NCBI GenBank assembly: GCA_021325495.1
Contig: JAJPGZ010000001.1
Span: forward strand, 1 to 64,000
From: Spartobacteria bacterium
Lineage (GTDB): Bacteria > Verrucomicrobiota > Verrucomicrobiia > Chthoniobacterales > UBA10450
DNA: 64,000 nt
Reading direction: 5' to 3'
The notes under the pieces were generated by a model, which saw nothing but the letters and a program-made list of their open reading frames with translations, was not told the DNA's origin and searched no databases. Made by a program: the position numbers and the translations under genes. Below, in pieces: positions 23,538-32,087 of the stretch; position 1 is the first letter of the stretch, and the number at the start of each line of letters is the position of its first letter.

Positions 23538-25340
23538 ATGGACGAAACGAAAACGCCGACGCGCGCCGACATTCCCGATTCGGACAAATGGGACCTGACG
23601 CATCTGTTCGCGAACGTGAGCAAGTGGGAGGAGGACTTCGCCTGGGTGCAGCAGACTTATCAGCGTCTCCAGGAATGGAAGGGCAAAGTCGGCGAATCGG
23701 CCAAGTCGTTAGCCGAATTGCTCGAGTTCGAGAAGACGATCGACCTGAAATTGGAGCGACTTTATCATTTCGCTTCGCTGCAATTGTCGGAGGACAGCGC
23801 GAACAACGAATACCTCGCGCGCATGGGGCAGCTCGAGAATCTGCTGACGAAAGTGGCGGAGGCGTCCGCATTCGTCGTCCCGGAGATCCAGGCGATTCCG
23901 GACGAGACTTTCGCGAAGTACGTTGTCGATCTTGCGCTGAAAAATTGGCGCATCAAGCTTCACAAAATTCGCCGGCTCAAACCGCACGTCTTGAGCGAGC
24001 GCGAAGAACGTCTGCTCGCGCTCGGTGGCGTTGTCCTGAGCGGATACGACGACGCGTTTTCCCAGCTGACGAATGTGGACATGAAATTCGGCGTCCTGAT
24101 CGACGCGGATGGCCGCGAAAAACCGCTCACGCAAAGCACCTACGGCTCGTTTCTTTTGAAACGCGATCGCGAAATTCGCCGGCGCGCGTTCGAGCAATTC
24201 TACGCCGAGTTCGAGGACCACCAATACACGCTCGCTTCCGCGCTCGCGTATTCGGTGAAAGCGGACGTGTTCCGCGCGCGCGCGCGAAATTTTCCGAGCG
24301 CGCTCGAAGCTTCGCTCTTTTACGATGACGTCGCGGTCGCGGTTTACGACGGCTTGATCGCGTCGGTGCGCAAAGGCATTCCAGTCTTGCTGCGTTACTA
24401 CGAACTTCGCCGGCGCGCGCTCAAGATCGACAAGTTGCATTCATACGACACGCATCTGCCGCTCGTTTCGGAAATTGAAACGCACATTAGTTTTGATGAA
24501 GCGATCGAAAAAGTGGTCGCCGCTCTCGCGCCGCTGGGAAAAGAATATGTCGATCTTTTGGCGAGCGGATTGCGCGGGCGCTGGTGCGATCGCTACGAAA
24601 CCAAAGGCAAACGCAGCGGCGCGTTCTCATCCGGAAGTTACGGCGCGCCGCCGTTCATTCTCATGAATTACAAGGAGGACGTCTTCGCCGACGTTTACAC
24701 GCTCGCGCACGAAGCCGGCCACTCCATGCACACGTGGCTGGCGCAGCAATCGCAGCTCTTTCAGGATTACGATTACCCGATTTTTCTCGCGGAAGTCGCG
24801 TCCACCTTTAACGAAGAGCTGCTCACCCATTTTCTTCTCGAACAAACGCGCGATCCCAAAATGCGCGCTTACATCATTAATCGTCAGATCGACGACCTGC
24901 GCGGCACATTGTTTCGACAAACGATGTTCGCCGAATTCGAGAAAACGATCCACGCGATCGAGGAGAGCGGCGATGCGTTGACGCTGGAAGTTTTTAAAAC
25001 TGAGTATCGGAAATTGCTCGATGCCTATTTTGGCGACGCGGTCGAGATCGATCCGCCGCTTCCGCTCGAATGCCTGCGCATCCCGCATTTCTATAGCGCG
25101 TTTTACGTTTACAAATATGCGACCGGAATTTCGGCGGCGGTCGCGCTCTCCCAACGCGTTCTGGCGCAAGAACCGGGCGCGGTCGAAAACTATCTCGGTT
25201 TTCTTCGCTCGGGCGGCGTGAAGTTTCCCATCGAAACGCTCAAGGCCGCGGGCGTTGATATGACGAAATCGGACGCGATTGATGCGACGCTTCGTCTGTT
25301 CGAGCGGCGCGTGGGCGAATTGGAACAGCTTCTTTTGTAA
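23538..25340 (+). CDS. pepF: Oligoendopeptidase F, M3 metalloprotease
   Basis: 600 aa. The zinc-binding signature HEAGHSMHTWLAQ appears near 390, with the downstream Glu in FLAEVASTFNEELL, and a helical N-terminal lobe. M3B peptidases degrade oligopeptides of 7-17 residues in the cytoplasm. Its stop TAA (25338-25340) overlaps the sequence TAAGATCGACAA, so a dispersed 10-mer provides the end of the gene. Internal copies give VDL and KID. Confidence 0.93.
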   Translation: MDETKTPTRADIPDSDKWDLTHLFANVSKWEEDFAWVQQTYQRLQEWKGKVGESAKSLAELLEFEKTIDLKLERLYHFASLQLSEDSANNEYLARMGQLENLLTKVAEASAFVVPEIQAIPDETFAKYVVDLALKNWRIKLHKIRRLKPHVLSEREERLLALGGVVLSGYDDAFSQLTNVDMKFGVLIDADGREKPLTQSTYGSFLLKRDREIRRRAFEQFYAEFEDHQYTLASALAYSVKADVFRARARNFPSALEASLFYDDVAVAVYDGLIASVRKGIPVLLRYYELRRRALKIDKLHSYDTHLPLVSEIETHISFDEAIEKVVAALAPLGKEYVDLLASGLRGRWCDRYETKGKRSGAFSSGSYGAPPFILMNYKEDVFADVYTLAHEAGHSMHTWLAQQSQLFQDYDYPIFLAEVASTFNEELLTHFLLEQTRDPKMRAYIINRQIDDLRGTLFRQTMFAEFEKTIHAIEESGDALTLEVFKTEYRKLLDAYFGDAVEIDPPLPLECLRIPHFYSAFYVYKYATGISAAVALSQRVLAQEPGAVENYLGFLRSGGVKFPIETLKAAGVDMTKSDAIDATLRLFERRVGELEQLLL

Positions 25341-25393
25341 GATCGACAATCGCCTTTCGGTCCGTTGGCAAGCGGACTGCTAAAAAGAAGGGC

Positions 25394-25861
25394 GTGAGTT
25401 ACGAATGGAATCTGCGCGCTGCCTGCGGTTATGCCGAGCTGGGCATGGTACGCGAATCCATGGCTGAGCTGGACGAGATTGAATGTCGCTTTCAACGCCG
25501 GCCCGAAGTTCTGCAATTGCGCCTCCATCATCTCATGCGCGAGAAAAAATGGAGCACTGCTTTGAGAATCAGCCGCGAGCTTTGCCGGGTGGCGCCGGAT
25601 TGTGGCGCGGGATATTTGCACGCCGGTTTTTGTTTGCATGAGCTCGGCAAAACCAAGCAGGCGAAGGAACTTTTGCTCAAAGGGCCGGTCGCGCTCCTGA
25701 AGGAGCCGATCTATTACTACAACATGGGCTGCTACGATGCCTTGTTAGGCAACGTCGATCAGGCCCGAGAAAATTTAGAGACCAGTTTCAAAATGGATTC
25801 CACTTTTCGCGAGCTCGCGAAAATGGATCCCGATCTGCAATCGCTGCACGCGGTGCTGTAG
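25394..25861 (+). CDS. TPR-repeat protein
   Basis: 155 aa from GTG 25394. Three to four TPR-like helical pairs are visible (AACGYAELGMVRESMAELDEI, RLHHLMREKKWSTALRISRE, AGFCLHELGKTKQAKELLL, NMGCYDALLGNVDQARENL). No signal peptide, so a cytoplasmic scaffold is likely. Function unknown. The stop overlaps the small palindromic repeat that follows. Confidence 0.75.
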   Translation: MSYEWNLRAACGYAELGMVRESMAELDEIECRFQRRPEVLQLRLHHLMREKKWSTALRISRELCRVAPDCGAGYLHAGFCLHELGKTKQAKELLLKGPVALLKEPIYYYNMGCYDALLGNVDQARENLETSFKMDSTFRELAKMDPDLQSLHAVL

Positions 25862-25914
25862 GGTAGCGACGGCGCGCCGCGCCGTCTGGACGCCGCAGCG
25901 CGACGTCCCTACCG
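25858..25914. repeat. Short palindromic repeat (REP-like)
   Basis: GTAGGG at the left is matched by CCCTAC at the right. Between lie GACGGCGCgccGCGCCGTC (perfect 8-bp stem) and GGACGccgcagcgcgaCGTCC. This double hairpin fills the whole gap between two same-strand genes, and such units are a common intergenic repeat in Verrucomicrobiota-like genomes (recollection, not tested). It may end or attenuate transcription. Confidence 0.6.
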
Positions 25915-25921
25915 TTGGTCG

Positions 25922-27061
25922 ATGCAACTTGATCCCGACGAACTCCGCTCGCGTATCGAGCGGTTGTTTCGCGAAAACTTCGAGCGCTTCGGCGAGCTCG
26001 GCGCCGCCATTTCGATTTGGCAAAACGGAAAAGCGATTGTCGATCTTGTCGGCGGATTTAAAGACGCGCGTCGCGAGCAGCCGTGGACTAACGACACGCT
26101 GGTTTTGATTTGGTCGGCGACGAAAGGAATCGGCAGCGCGTGTCTCTTGCACGTCTTGCAGGAATACAAGATCGACATTGAACGCAGCGTGGCGGAATTC
26201 TGGCCCGAGTTTGCGCAAAACGGGAAGGAATCGATCACGCTTGCGCAATTGCTTTCCCACCAAGCGGGCCTCTGCGCGTTAGATCGACAAGTGGATGTGC
26301 TCGACTATCCGGCGGTCATCCGCGCAATTGAAGAGCAAAAGCCGCTGTGGCCGCCGGGCACCGCGCACGGTTATCATGCGCGCACATTTGGATTTCTCCT
26401 CGACGCACTCGTCCGCCGCATCGCCGGTTCGCCGTTGAATGAATATTGGCGAAAAGTTTTCGCCGACCCGCTCGCGCTCGATATCTGGATCGGTTTGCCG
26501 GAAGCGTTGAACGATCGGGTCGCGACCATGTACGCGGCGAAAGTGGGCAAAGCGCCCGAGCCGCGAAAATTTTATGTCGATCTTGCCACGCCCGGAACGC
26601 TCGCGCGCAAAGCCTTCACTTCGCCCGGCGGATTGCACGCGATCAGCGCGATGAACAAACCGGAAGTGCGCGCGCAACCGATCGTTTCCTTCGGCGGCAT
26701 CGCCACCGCGCATTCGTTAGGGCATTTTTATAGTTTGCTCGCGACCGGCGGCGCGCCGTTTTTCTCCGAGCAGACCCTGCGCTGGATGAGTACGACGCTC
26801 ACCGACGGCCTCGATCGCGTCTTTCAAATCCCGACCGCGTTCTCCGCCGGGTTCATGAAAGAAGCGCGCGATTCCACCAAGAAAATCCTCGCAAGATCGA
26901 CAACTGCATTTGGACATCCCGGCGCCGGCGGCAGTCACGCATTCGCCGACCCGGCGAACGGAATCGCGTTCGCATATGTCATGAATCAGATGGAGCAATC
27001 GGTGCTGCCGAACGACAAAGCGTTGCGTTTGGTCGCGGAAATTTATAAAACGGCGGCATGA
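25922..27061 (+). CDS. Serine hydrolase, class C beta-lactamase / EstB-like
   Basis: 379 aa without a clear signal peptide. SxxK is in WSATKGIGSA, the second element appears as YHARTFGFLLD (YxN replaced by YHA) and the third as FGHPGAGGSHAF (HPG/GG in place of KTG). This matches cytoplasmic esterase-like beta-lactamase-fold proteins such as EstB rather than true beta-lactamases. It contains five dispersed 10-mers in frames giving VDL, KID, DRQ and RST. The stop overlaps the following ATG. Confidence 0.88.
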   Translation: MQLDPDELRSRIERLFRENFERFGELGAAISIWQNGKAIVDLVGGFKDARREQPWTNDTLVLIWSATKGIGSACLLHVLQEYKIDIERSVAEFWPEFAQNGKESITLAQLLSHQAGLCALDRQVDVLDYPAVIRAIEEQKPLWPPGTAHGYHARTFGFLLDALVRRIAGSPLNEYWRKVFADPLALDIWIGLPEALNDRVATMYAAKVGKAPEPRKFYVDLATPGTLARKAFTSPGGLHAISAMNKPEVRAQPIVSFGGIATAHSLGHFYSLLATGGAPFFSEQTLRWMSTTLTDGLDRVFQIPTAFSAGFMKEARDSTKKILARSTTAFGHPGAGGSHAFADPANGIAFAYVMNQMEQSVLPNDKALRLVAEIYKTAA

Positions 27062-27474
27062 AACCGTTCCCTCTCCTTCTCATGTCGATCTTCGCCCTTG
27101 CCACCTCGTCGTTCGCGGGCGGCCCCAGCATCAGCGTCACGGTCGCGCCGCAAACCGTCACTAACGAAGGCGAAGAAGCCACGCTGACGTTTACGCTTTC
27201 CGCGCCGGCATCGCGCAAGATCGCGATGAGCTTTTTCCTGAGCGGCGGTGCTTCGCTCGGCAGCGATTACGTCCTCATCGGGAATTTTAACAAATCGGGT
27301 CAGCTAATTATTCCGGCCGGACAGACCAGCGTGACGGTGACGCTGTACACTTTGGTGGAAGACATCGAGGATGGCGGCGGCATCGAATTGGCGGCCTTGG
27401 ACATTCTCGATGGCCCGCGTTATCGCGTCGGCTCGCCCTCGCAGGCGATCGTCCACATTCACAATCTGAAGTAG
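27058..27474 (+). CDS. Secreted Calx-beta-like domain protein
   Basis: 138 aa. Signal peptide MKPFPLLLMSIFALATSSFA, then one beta-sandwich of the Calx-beta type: SISVTVAPQTVTNEGEEATLTFTLS, SGGASLGSDYVLIG and IIPAGQTSVTVTLYTLVEDIEDGG. It probably binds Ca2+ or acts as an adhesive domain outside the cell. The reverse 10-mer lies within the signal peptide, encoding MSIF. ATGA overlap with the hydrolase. Confidence 0.75.
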   Translation: MKPFPLLLMSIFALATSSFAGGPSISVTVAPQTVTNEGEEATLTFTLSAPASRKIAMSFFLSGGASLGSDYVLIGNFNKSGQLIIPAGQTSVTVTLYTLVEDIEDGGGIELAALDILDGPRYRVGSPSQAIVHIHNLK

Positions 27475-27478
27475 CGAA

Positions 27479-27895
27479 TCATTCGCCCATAAGCGTTAGG
27501 GCAATTTTGCGCCGGTGCGGATCGCGCCGGTGTTCGAAGAGGAAAATCCCCTGCCAGGTGCCGAGCTGCATTTTGCCCTGCACGATCGGAATCGTTTCGT
27601 TCGTGCGCGTGAGCACCATGCGAATGTGCGAAGGCATGTCGTCGGGACCTTCGTCGTCGTGTTCGTAATCGGCCTCCTCGGGCACAAGCTTCTCGAAAAA
27701 TCTCTCGACGTCGCGGCGGGCGGCCGGGGCGGCGTTTTCCATTGTCGTTAGGCTGCAGCTCGTGTGCTGCACAAACACGGTGACGATTCCATTGTCGATC
27801 TTGCTCTTGTCGATCTTGTCCTGAATTTCGTCGGTGATTTCGTACGTGCCCTTGCCGCGCGTAGCGACGAGAAGCTGCTCATGCTGCACTCGCAT
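27479..27895 (-). CDS. YjbQ/UPF0047 family protein
   Basis: 138 aa from ATG 27893-27895 (MRVQHEQLLVATRG). Family blocks: VTVFVQHTSCSLTTMEN (invariant His-Thr-Ser), DMPSHIRMVLTR, GTWQGIFLFEHR. Some members have weak thiamine-phosphate synthase activity. In the region ITDEIQDKIDKSKIDNGIVT, two 10-mers 15 bp apart write KID twice, as in trmB, where relatives have unrelated residues. Confidence 0.9.
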   Translation of the reverse strand: MRVQHEQLLVATRGKGTYEITDEIQDKIDKSKIDNGIVTVFVQHTSCSLTTMENAAPAARRDVERFFEKLVPEEADYEHDDEGPDDMPSHIRMVLTRTNETIPIVQGKMQLGTWQGIFLFEHRRDPHRRKIALTLMGE

Positions 27896-28017
27896 CGGTT
27901 TAAGATTACGCGGCCGTAATGTTGCGGCAAAAATTTCCGCCCGACATAGGCGCACTTGCCGCCGTCCGTCCGAATCTTTCTTTGAGGGCACTCGTCCTCA
28001 CCGCAGAGGAGCAACTT

Positions 28018-29322
28018 ATGAAAACACATTTTCATTTTACAAAATCGGTCTGGCGCGGCGCTGTCGCGTTTTTGATCATGGCCAGCGCAGCATCTTTGTT
28101 CGCGGGCCACACAGAGTTCGTGACGCAAGTCGCTGGACCGGTCACGGTCGGTATTCACGGAAACGAGCCGCTTGTGACGACGGCGCCGGACGGCACGATT
28201 TACATCAGCGCGCTGCAGCATCTTTACCGCTCGACCAACGCCGGTGCGACTTGGACCGAACTGGCCGGGCCGATTTACGCGTCGTCGCTCAATCTGAATT
28301 CCGACAGTTCGATCTCCGTCGATCCGAACGGGCGGCTCTATTTCACGTTCGATTATCCTTACGCGGGCACGACCGCGGTGTGCACGAGCGACGATCGCGG
28401 CGACACCTTCAATTGCGATCCGGCGGTGGTGCCGGGCGGGACCGATCGCATGTGGGTGCTCGCGCCGACCACGACGTCTGCGTTCGAAGTTACGAACCAG
28501 GGACTTTATGAAACCGCATTCCTGCAAAGCACCGACGGTGGATCGACATGGACGCCGCATTCGTTAGGCGCGGGCCTGCTCGAACCGCAAACCGGTCCGC
28601 TTTTGCAACAGCCGGGCAGCACGGACGTGCTTCAGATCACAAAAATTTACGGAACGCTCCCGCAGGAAACGCCTGAGCTGAAACTTTACGTTTATCACCC
28701 GAACACGACCGGCTCGATTATTTCCGATGTGCGCTCGACCGGATTGCCGTTGCCGCTCGCGCTGCCAAGCGCGGCGCTGGCGCGTGATGGACAGCTTTGG
28801 GTTTCATCCGAAGAAGCGAACGCAGCCGGCGGAAAACAAGTGGTGCTCGCGCGTTCGGCCAACAGCGGCGCGACCTGGATGCGATTGCCGCCGATTCCCG
28901 GCACCACCACCGGCACCGCAATTTTCAGTTGGGTCGCCGCGGGCACGCCCGGCCACGTCGGCGTGATCTATTACTACACGCCGGACAATGGCGATCCCGG
29001 TGCCCTAACGACTTCAAACTGGTCGCTGATGTGGGCCGAAAGTTTCAACGCGACCAGCTCGATGCCGACATGGAATGTGCGCACGATCGAGAGCAACATT
29101 CACAACGGCCCGCTTTGCATTGCGGCGAGTTGCAGCGGCGCCGACCGCTTCGCCGGCGATTTCATCAGCGCGGTGATCGACGCGAAAGATGTCGCGCATC
29201 TCAGCTGGATGAAACAGGACATCGATCCAGCGACGAACCTTGCCACCGGCGCGATCTCGATTCGTTATGCGAAGGTTTCGCGTGTAGCCGAGGCGAAGGA
29301 CAACAAAAAGCGCCGGCACTAA
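28018..29322 (+). CDS. Secreted BNR/sialidase-like beta-propeller protein
   Basis: 434 aa from ATG 28018, preceded by GAGGAGC. Signal peptide to about residue 30 (GAVAFLIMASAASLFAG). Repeated BNR Asp-boxes: STNAGATWTEL, SDDRGDTFNCD, STDGGSTWTPH and SANSGATWMRL. The propeller may bind or cleave glycans, but no sialidase Arg triad is evident. The stop TAA (29320-29322) is the TAA of TAAGATCGACA; a second copy follows 15 bp later. Confidence 0.8.
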   Translation: MKTHFHFTKSVWRGAVAFLIMASAASLFAGHTEFVTQVAGPVTVGIHGNEPLVTTAPDGTIYISALQHLYRSTNAGATWTELAGPIYASSLNLNSDSSISVDPNGRLYFTFDYPYAGTTAVCTSDDRGDTFNCDPAVVPGGTDRMWVLAPTTTSAFEVTNQGLYETAFLQSTDGGSTWTPHSLGAGLLEPQTGPLLQQPGSTDVLQITKIYGTLPQETPELKLYVYHPNTTGSIISDVRSTGLPLPLALPSAALARDGQLWVSSEEANAAGGKQVVLARSANSGATWMRLPPIPGTTTGTAIFSWVAAGTPGHVGVIYYYTPDNGDPGALTTSNWSLMWAESFNATSSMPTWNVRTIESNIHNGPLCIAASCSGADRFAGDFISAVIDAKDVAHLSWMKQDIDPATNLATGAISIRYAKVSRVAEAKDNKKRRH

Positions 29323-29396
29323 GATCGACAACGGCAAGATCGACATCTTCATCGCGGGTTGATCTTTCGCGGGCGCGATGGCCTAATGCATCGCAC

Positions 29397-29933
29397 ATGC
29401 AGGACGATCTGGAGCGCGTGCTGTTTGACGAACCGACGATTTTGCGGCGGCTCGACGAGATCGCCGCGCAAATCTCGCGCGATTATCGCGATCGCGAGCT
29501 CACCGTCGTCGCCGTCTTGAACGGCAGTCTCGTGTTCATGGCCGATCTCATGCGGCGAATTCCGCTGCCGCTCAAACTCGATTGCCTCAGCGTCGCCAGT
29601 TATCACGGCAAAGCTCAAACCAGCGGCGAAGTCATCTTCAATCAGGTCGCGGCGCCGGACGTGAAAGATCGACATGTCCTTTTGCTCGATGACATTCTCG
29701 ACAGTGGCCACACGCTTGCGGCCATTCGGGAAAAACTCGAAACCGCGCAGCCGCGAAGCATGCGCGTCTGTGTCCTGCTGCAAAAAAAGAAGCAGCGCGC
29801 GCGGCCGGTCGATGCCGATTATGTCGGCTTCGAGATCGAAGATGAATTCGTGGTTGGTTACGGACTCGATTTCGACGAACGCTACCGCAATCTTCCGTGC
29901 ATCGGCGTGTTGCGGAAGGAATTGATCAAGTGA
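29397..29933 (+). CDS. hpt: Hypoxanthine phosphoribosyltransferase
   Basis: 178 aa from ATG 29397. VVAVLNGSLVFMADLMRR, the PRPP-binding loop VLLLDDILDSGHTL and DYVGFEIEDEFVVGYGLDFDERYRNLP are standard Hpt motifs. It salvages hypoxanthine and guanine. The following moaD-like gene overlaps by 4 bp. Confidence 0.95.
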   Translation: MQDDLERVLFDEPTILRRLDEIAAQISRDYRDRELTVVAVLNGSLVFMADLMRRIPLPLKLDCLSVASYHGKAQTSGEVIFNQVAAPDVKDRHVLLLDDILDSGHTLAAIREKLETAQPRSMRVCVLLQKKKQRARPVDADYVGFEIEDEFVVGYGLDFDERYRNLPCIGVLRKELIK

Positions 29934-30175
29934 AAGTGCGCGCGCGTTTTTTTGCGCAACTGCGCGATCTCGTCGGCGTTTCCGAGTTCGATGTCGATCT
30001 TCCGGCAAGATCGACAATCGCCGATCTGCTCGAACGAATTTACGCAGAAAAGCCGGCGCTGTGCGCGCAGGACAAATCGATGCTCTTCGGAATCGGCGTC
30101 GAATTCGTGAGGCGCAATCACGCACTCAATGACGGCGACGAGGTCGCGATCATGCCGCCGGTGCAAGGCGGTTAG
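29930..30175 (+). CDS. MoaD-like sulfur-carrier protein
   Basis: 81 aa from GTG 29930. A ubiquitin-like fold ending in the exposed PPVQGG with the di-glycine that is adenylated and thiocarboxylated in MoaD. RARFFAQLRDLVG and DEVAIMPPV are typical of the molybdopterin synthase small subunit. No moaE or other molybdenum cofactor genes are nearby. The gene holds two 10-mers in opposite orientations, 15 bp apart (29992, 30007), giving VDL and RST. Confidence 0.85.
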   Translation: MKVRARFFAQLRDLVGVSEFDVDLPARSTIADLLERIYAEKPALCAQDKSMLFGIGVEFVRRNHALNDGDEVAIMPPVQGG

Positions 30176-30661
30176 TCAATCGCGAAAGTTTTTGAAGTTG
30201 GTGGCGACGCCGAAATCGCGACTCTTCACGAACGCGATCACTTCCTGGAGCTCATCTCGCTTTTTGCCGGTGACGCGTACTTGTCGATCTTGCAATTGAC
30301 ACTGCGTTTTGAATTTTTGCTCTTTAATCGCGACGATGATTTCCTTCGCTTTATCGCCCTCGAGTCCCTGTTGAATTTTCAACTCCTGGCGCGCATGACC
30401 CATTGAAGAAATGGCGGGCTCTTCCTGCTTCACGTTGCGAAGATCGACACCGCGCTTGGACAATTTTGCGACGACAATCTCGCGCAACCCTTTGAGATGC
30501 ATCGCGTCGTCCGCGATCAGGACGATTTTATCTTTCTCCTGCACGACCTCGGTTTTCACGTCCTTGAAATCGAAGCGGGTCGCGAGTTCCTTGCGCGCTT
30601 GATTGAGCGCGTTGTCGAGTTCCTGACTGTCTACTTCCGAAACGATGTCGAATGAAGGCAT
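30176..30661 (-). CDS. YajQ family nucleotide-binding protein (UPF0234)
   Basis: 161 aa from ATG 30659-30661 (MPSFDIVSEVD). Family blocks: DNALNQARKELATRFDF, DDAMHLKGLREIV, QELKIQQGLEGDKAKEIIVAIKE and RDFGVATNF at the end. YajQ proteins bind c-di-GMP or tRNA and can act as transcriptional co-factors. The gene converges tail to tail with moaD with no gap. Confidence 0.93.
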   Translation of the reverse strand: MPSFDIVSEVDSQELDNALNQARKELATRFDFKDVKTEVVQEKDKIVLIADDAMHLKGLREIVVAKLSKRGVDLRNVKQEEPAISSMGHARQELKIQQGLEGDKAKEIIVAIKEQKFKTQCQLQDRQVRVTGKKRDELQEVIAFVKSRDFGVATNFKNFRD

Positions 30662-30707
30662 AACAATTTCCGCTTTTAGATTTTCGATTTTAGATTGAGC
30701 GCGGCAA

Positions 30708-32087
30708 ATGAATTTTTTCCATTCGCGCAAGATCGACATCTTCATCGGCGCGCTCACCCTCGCGCTTTTCGGATGCGAACCGCAGAACGTGCGCGAAGAA
30801 AAAGCATTGCGCCGGCAGTTCGTGCGCGAAATGCAAAATCATTCCTACGAGAGCGCGATCCCGATCGCGCGGGAATTGATCAAACGCGACCCCAATTCGT
30901 CCCGTCATTGGCGTCTTCTGGTTCGGGCGCAAATGCGATTACGCGATTATGACGGAGCAAAACAGACGTTGAGTGAGTGGAGTGGCGCTGTGAAACCGGC
31001 GCCGATAAGAATCGAAGAGTTCGAGGGCGACATCGCGCGCGACGAGCACGACATCGAACGCGCCTTGCAAGCGTGGCGTCATGCGGCGGCGGATCAACCC
31101 AAGAGGCGTCGAGTCCATGAAAAGATCGCGAACGCCGAGCAAAAGCAGGGACACTGGCGCGAGGCGATCGAGGAATGGACCAATGCGCTCAAGGTCAAAG
31201 ACAATGCCAATGCGCGAATCAATCGTGCGGTCTGTTATCGCCGGCTGCGCGATTGGGACAACGCCTTTAGTGATTTGCGTCACGCCCAAAAGCTCGCGCC
31301 TAACGATCAACGCGTGCAGCACTGGTCGCAAACATTCGATAACATCGCAAAATATCTCGATGAGCTGCGGGAGCTCGAGGCAAAACTGGCGGCCTTGCCC
31401 GGCGACGTGGGGTTGTTAGGCGATAGCGCTTTGTTATTGCTGCGCTGCGGCGATGCCGAGCTCGCGCTGGAGCAGGCGGAGACGGCAACCAGACTCGCAC
31501 CGTGGGCGATGCGGCCGAAATTGTTACAAGCGCTCGCACTGATTGGTCTCGGCCGGGCGAAAGAGTGCGATCGATTGTCGATCAAACAACCATTTCGCCT
31601 GGAATCGTTGACGCCGGATTTTCTCGAAGTCTTAAGTCGACTCGATTCCGCGATTTCGGTCGAGCGTAAGAACCCGGATCATTTTATCGCGCGCGCGTGG
31701 CAGTTGAATGAGATTGCGCAGCCGCTACTGGCGTTGCAGGACGCGGAGAAAGCGGTCGAGCTCGATCCCAAATCCGCGGGGGCGCTGGCCGAGCTTAGCT
31801 ATGCTTTGACTAAGGTCGGTCGCGGGAATGAAGCGCTTGAAAAAATCAAGAGCGCAACAGAGTTGGACCCAAGCTTAGTTTCGGCGTGGCAATATCGCGG
31901 CGAGCTTGAGATGCAAAGCGGCAATCACGTGGCGGCGATCGAGTCGCTGTCGCGCGCACTTGCGATTCAGCAGACACCGGCGGCGCTGGAGAAACGCGAG
32001 GAATGTTATCGGCGCGTCGGGCTCTTCGCGCGAGCGGAGGAAGATCACCGTGCCCTACTGCAAATTACTGCCGGGGGCAGCCGGTGA
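30708..32087 (+). CDS. TPR-repeat lipoprotein
   Basis: 459 aa. Lipobox signal (IFIGALTLALFGC, Cys about 23), so probably membrane anchored. At least nine TPR-like pairs follow in two clusters (about 80-215 and 325-450), for example AWRHAAADQPKRRRVHEKIA and ALAELSYALTKVGRGNEALEK. It likely assists assembly of an envelope complex. A 10-mer encodes the KID of its signal sequence. Confidence 0.8.
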   Translation: MNFFHSRKIDIFIGALTLALFGCEPQNVREEKALRRQFVREMQNHSYESAIPIARELIKRDPNSSRHWRLLVRAQMRLRDYDGAKQTLSEWSGAVKPAPIRIEEFEGDIARDEHDIERALQAWRHAAADQPKRRRVHEKIANAEQKQGHWREAIEEWTNALKVKDNANARINRAVCYRRLRDWDNAFSDLRHAQKLAPNDQRVQHWSQTFDNIAKYLDELRELEAKLAALPGDVGLLGDSALLLLRCGDAELALEQAETATRLAPWAMRPKLLQALALIGLGRAKECDRLSIKQPFRLESLTPDFLEVLSRLDSAISVERKNPDHFIARAWQLNEIAQPLLALQDAEKAVELDPKSAGALAELSYALTKVGRGNEALEKIKSATELDPSLVSAWQYRGELEMQSGNHVAAIESLSRALAIQQTPAALEKREECYRRVGLFARAEEDHRALLQITAGGSR

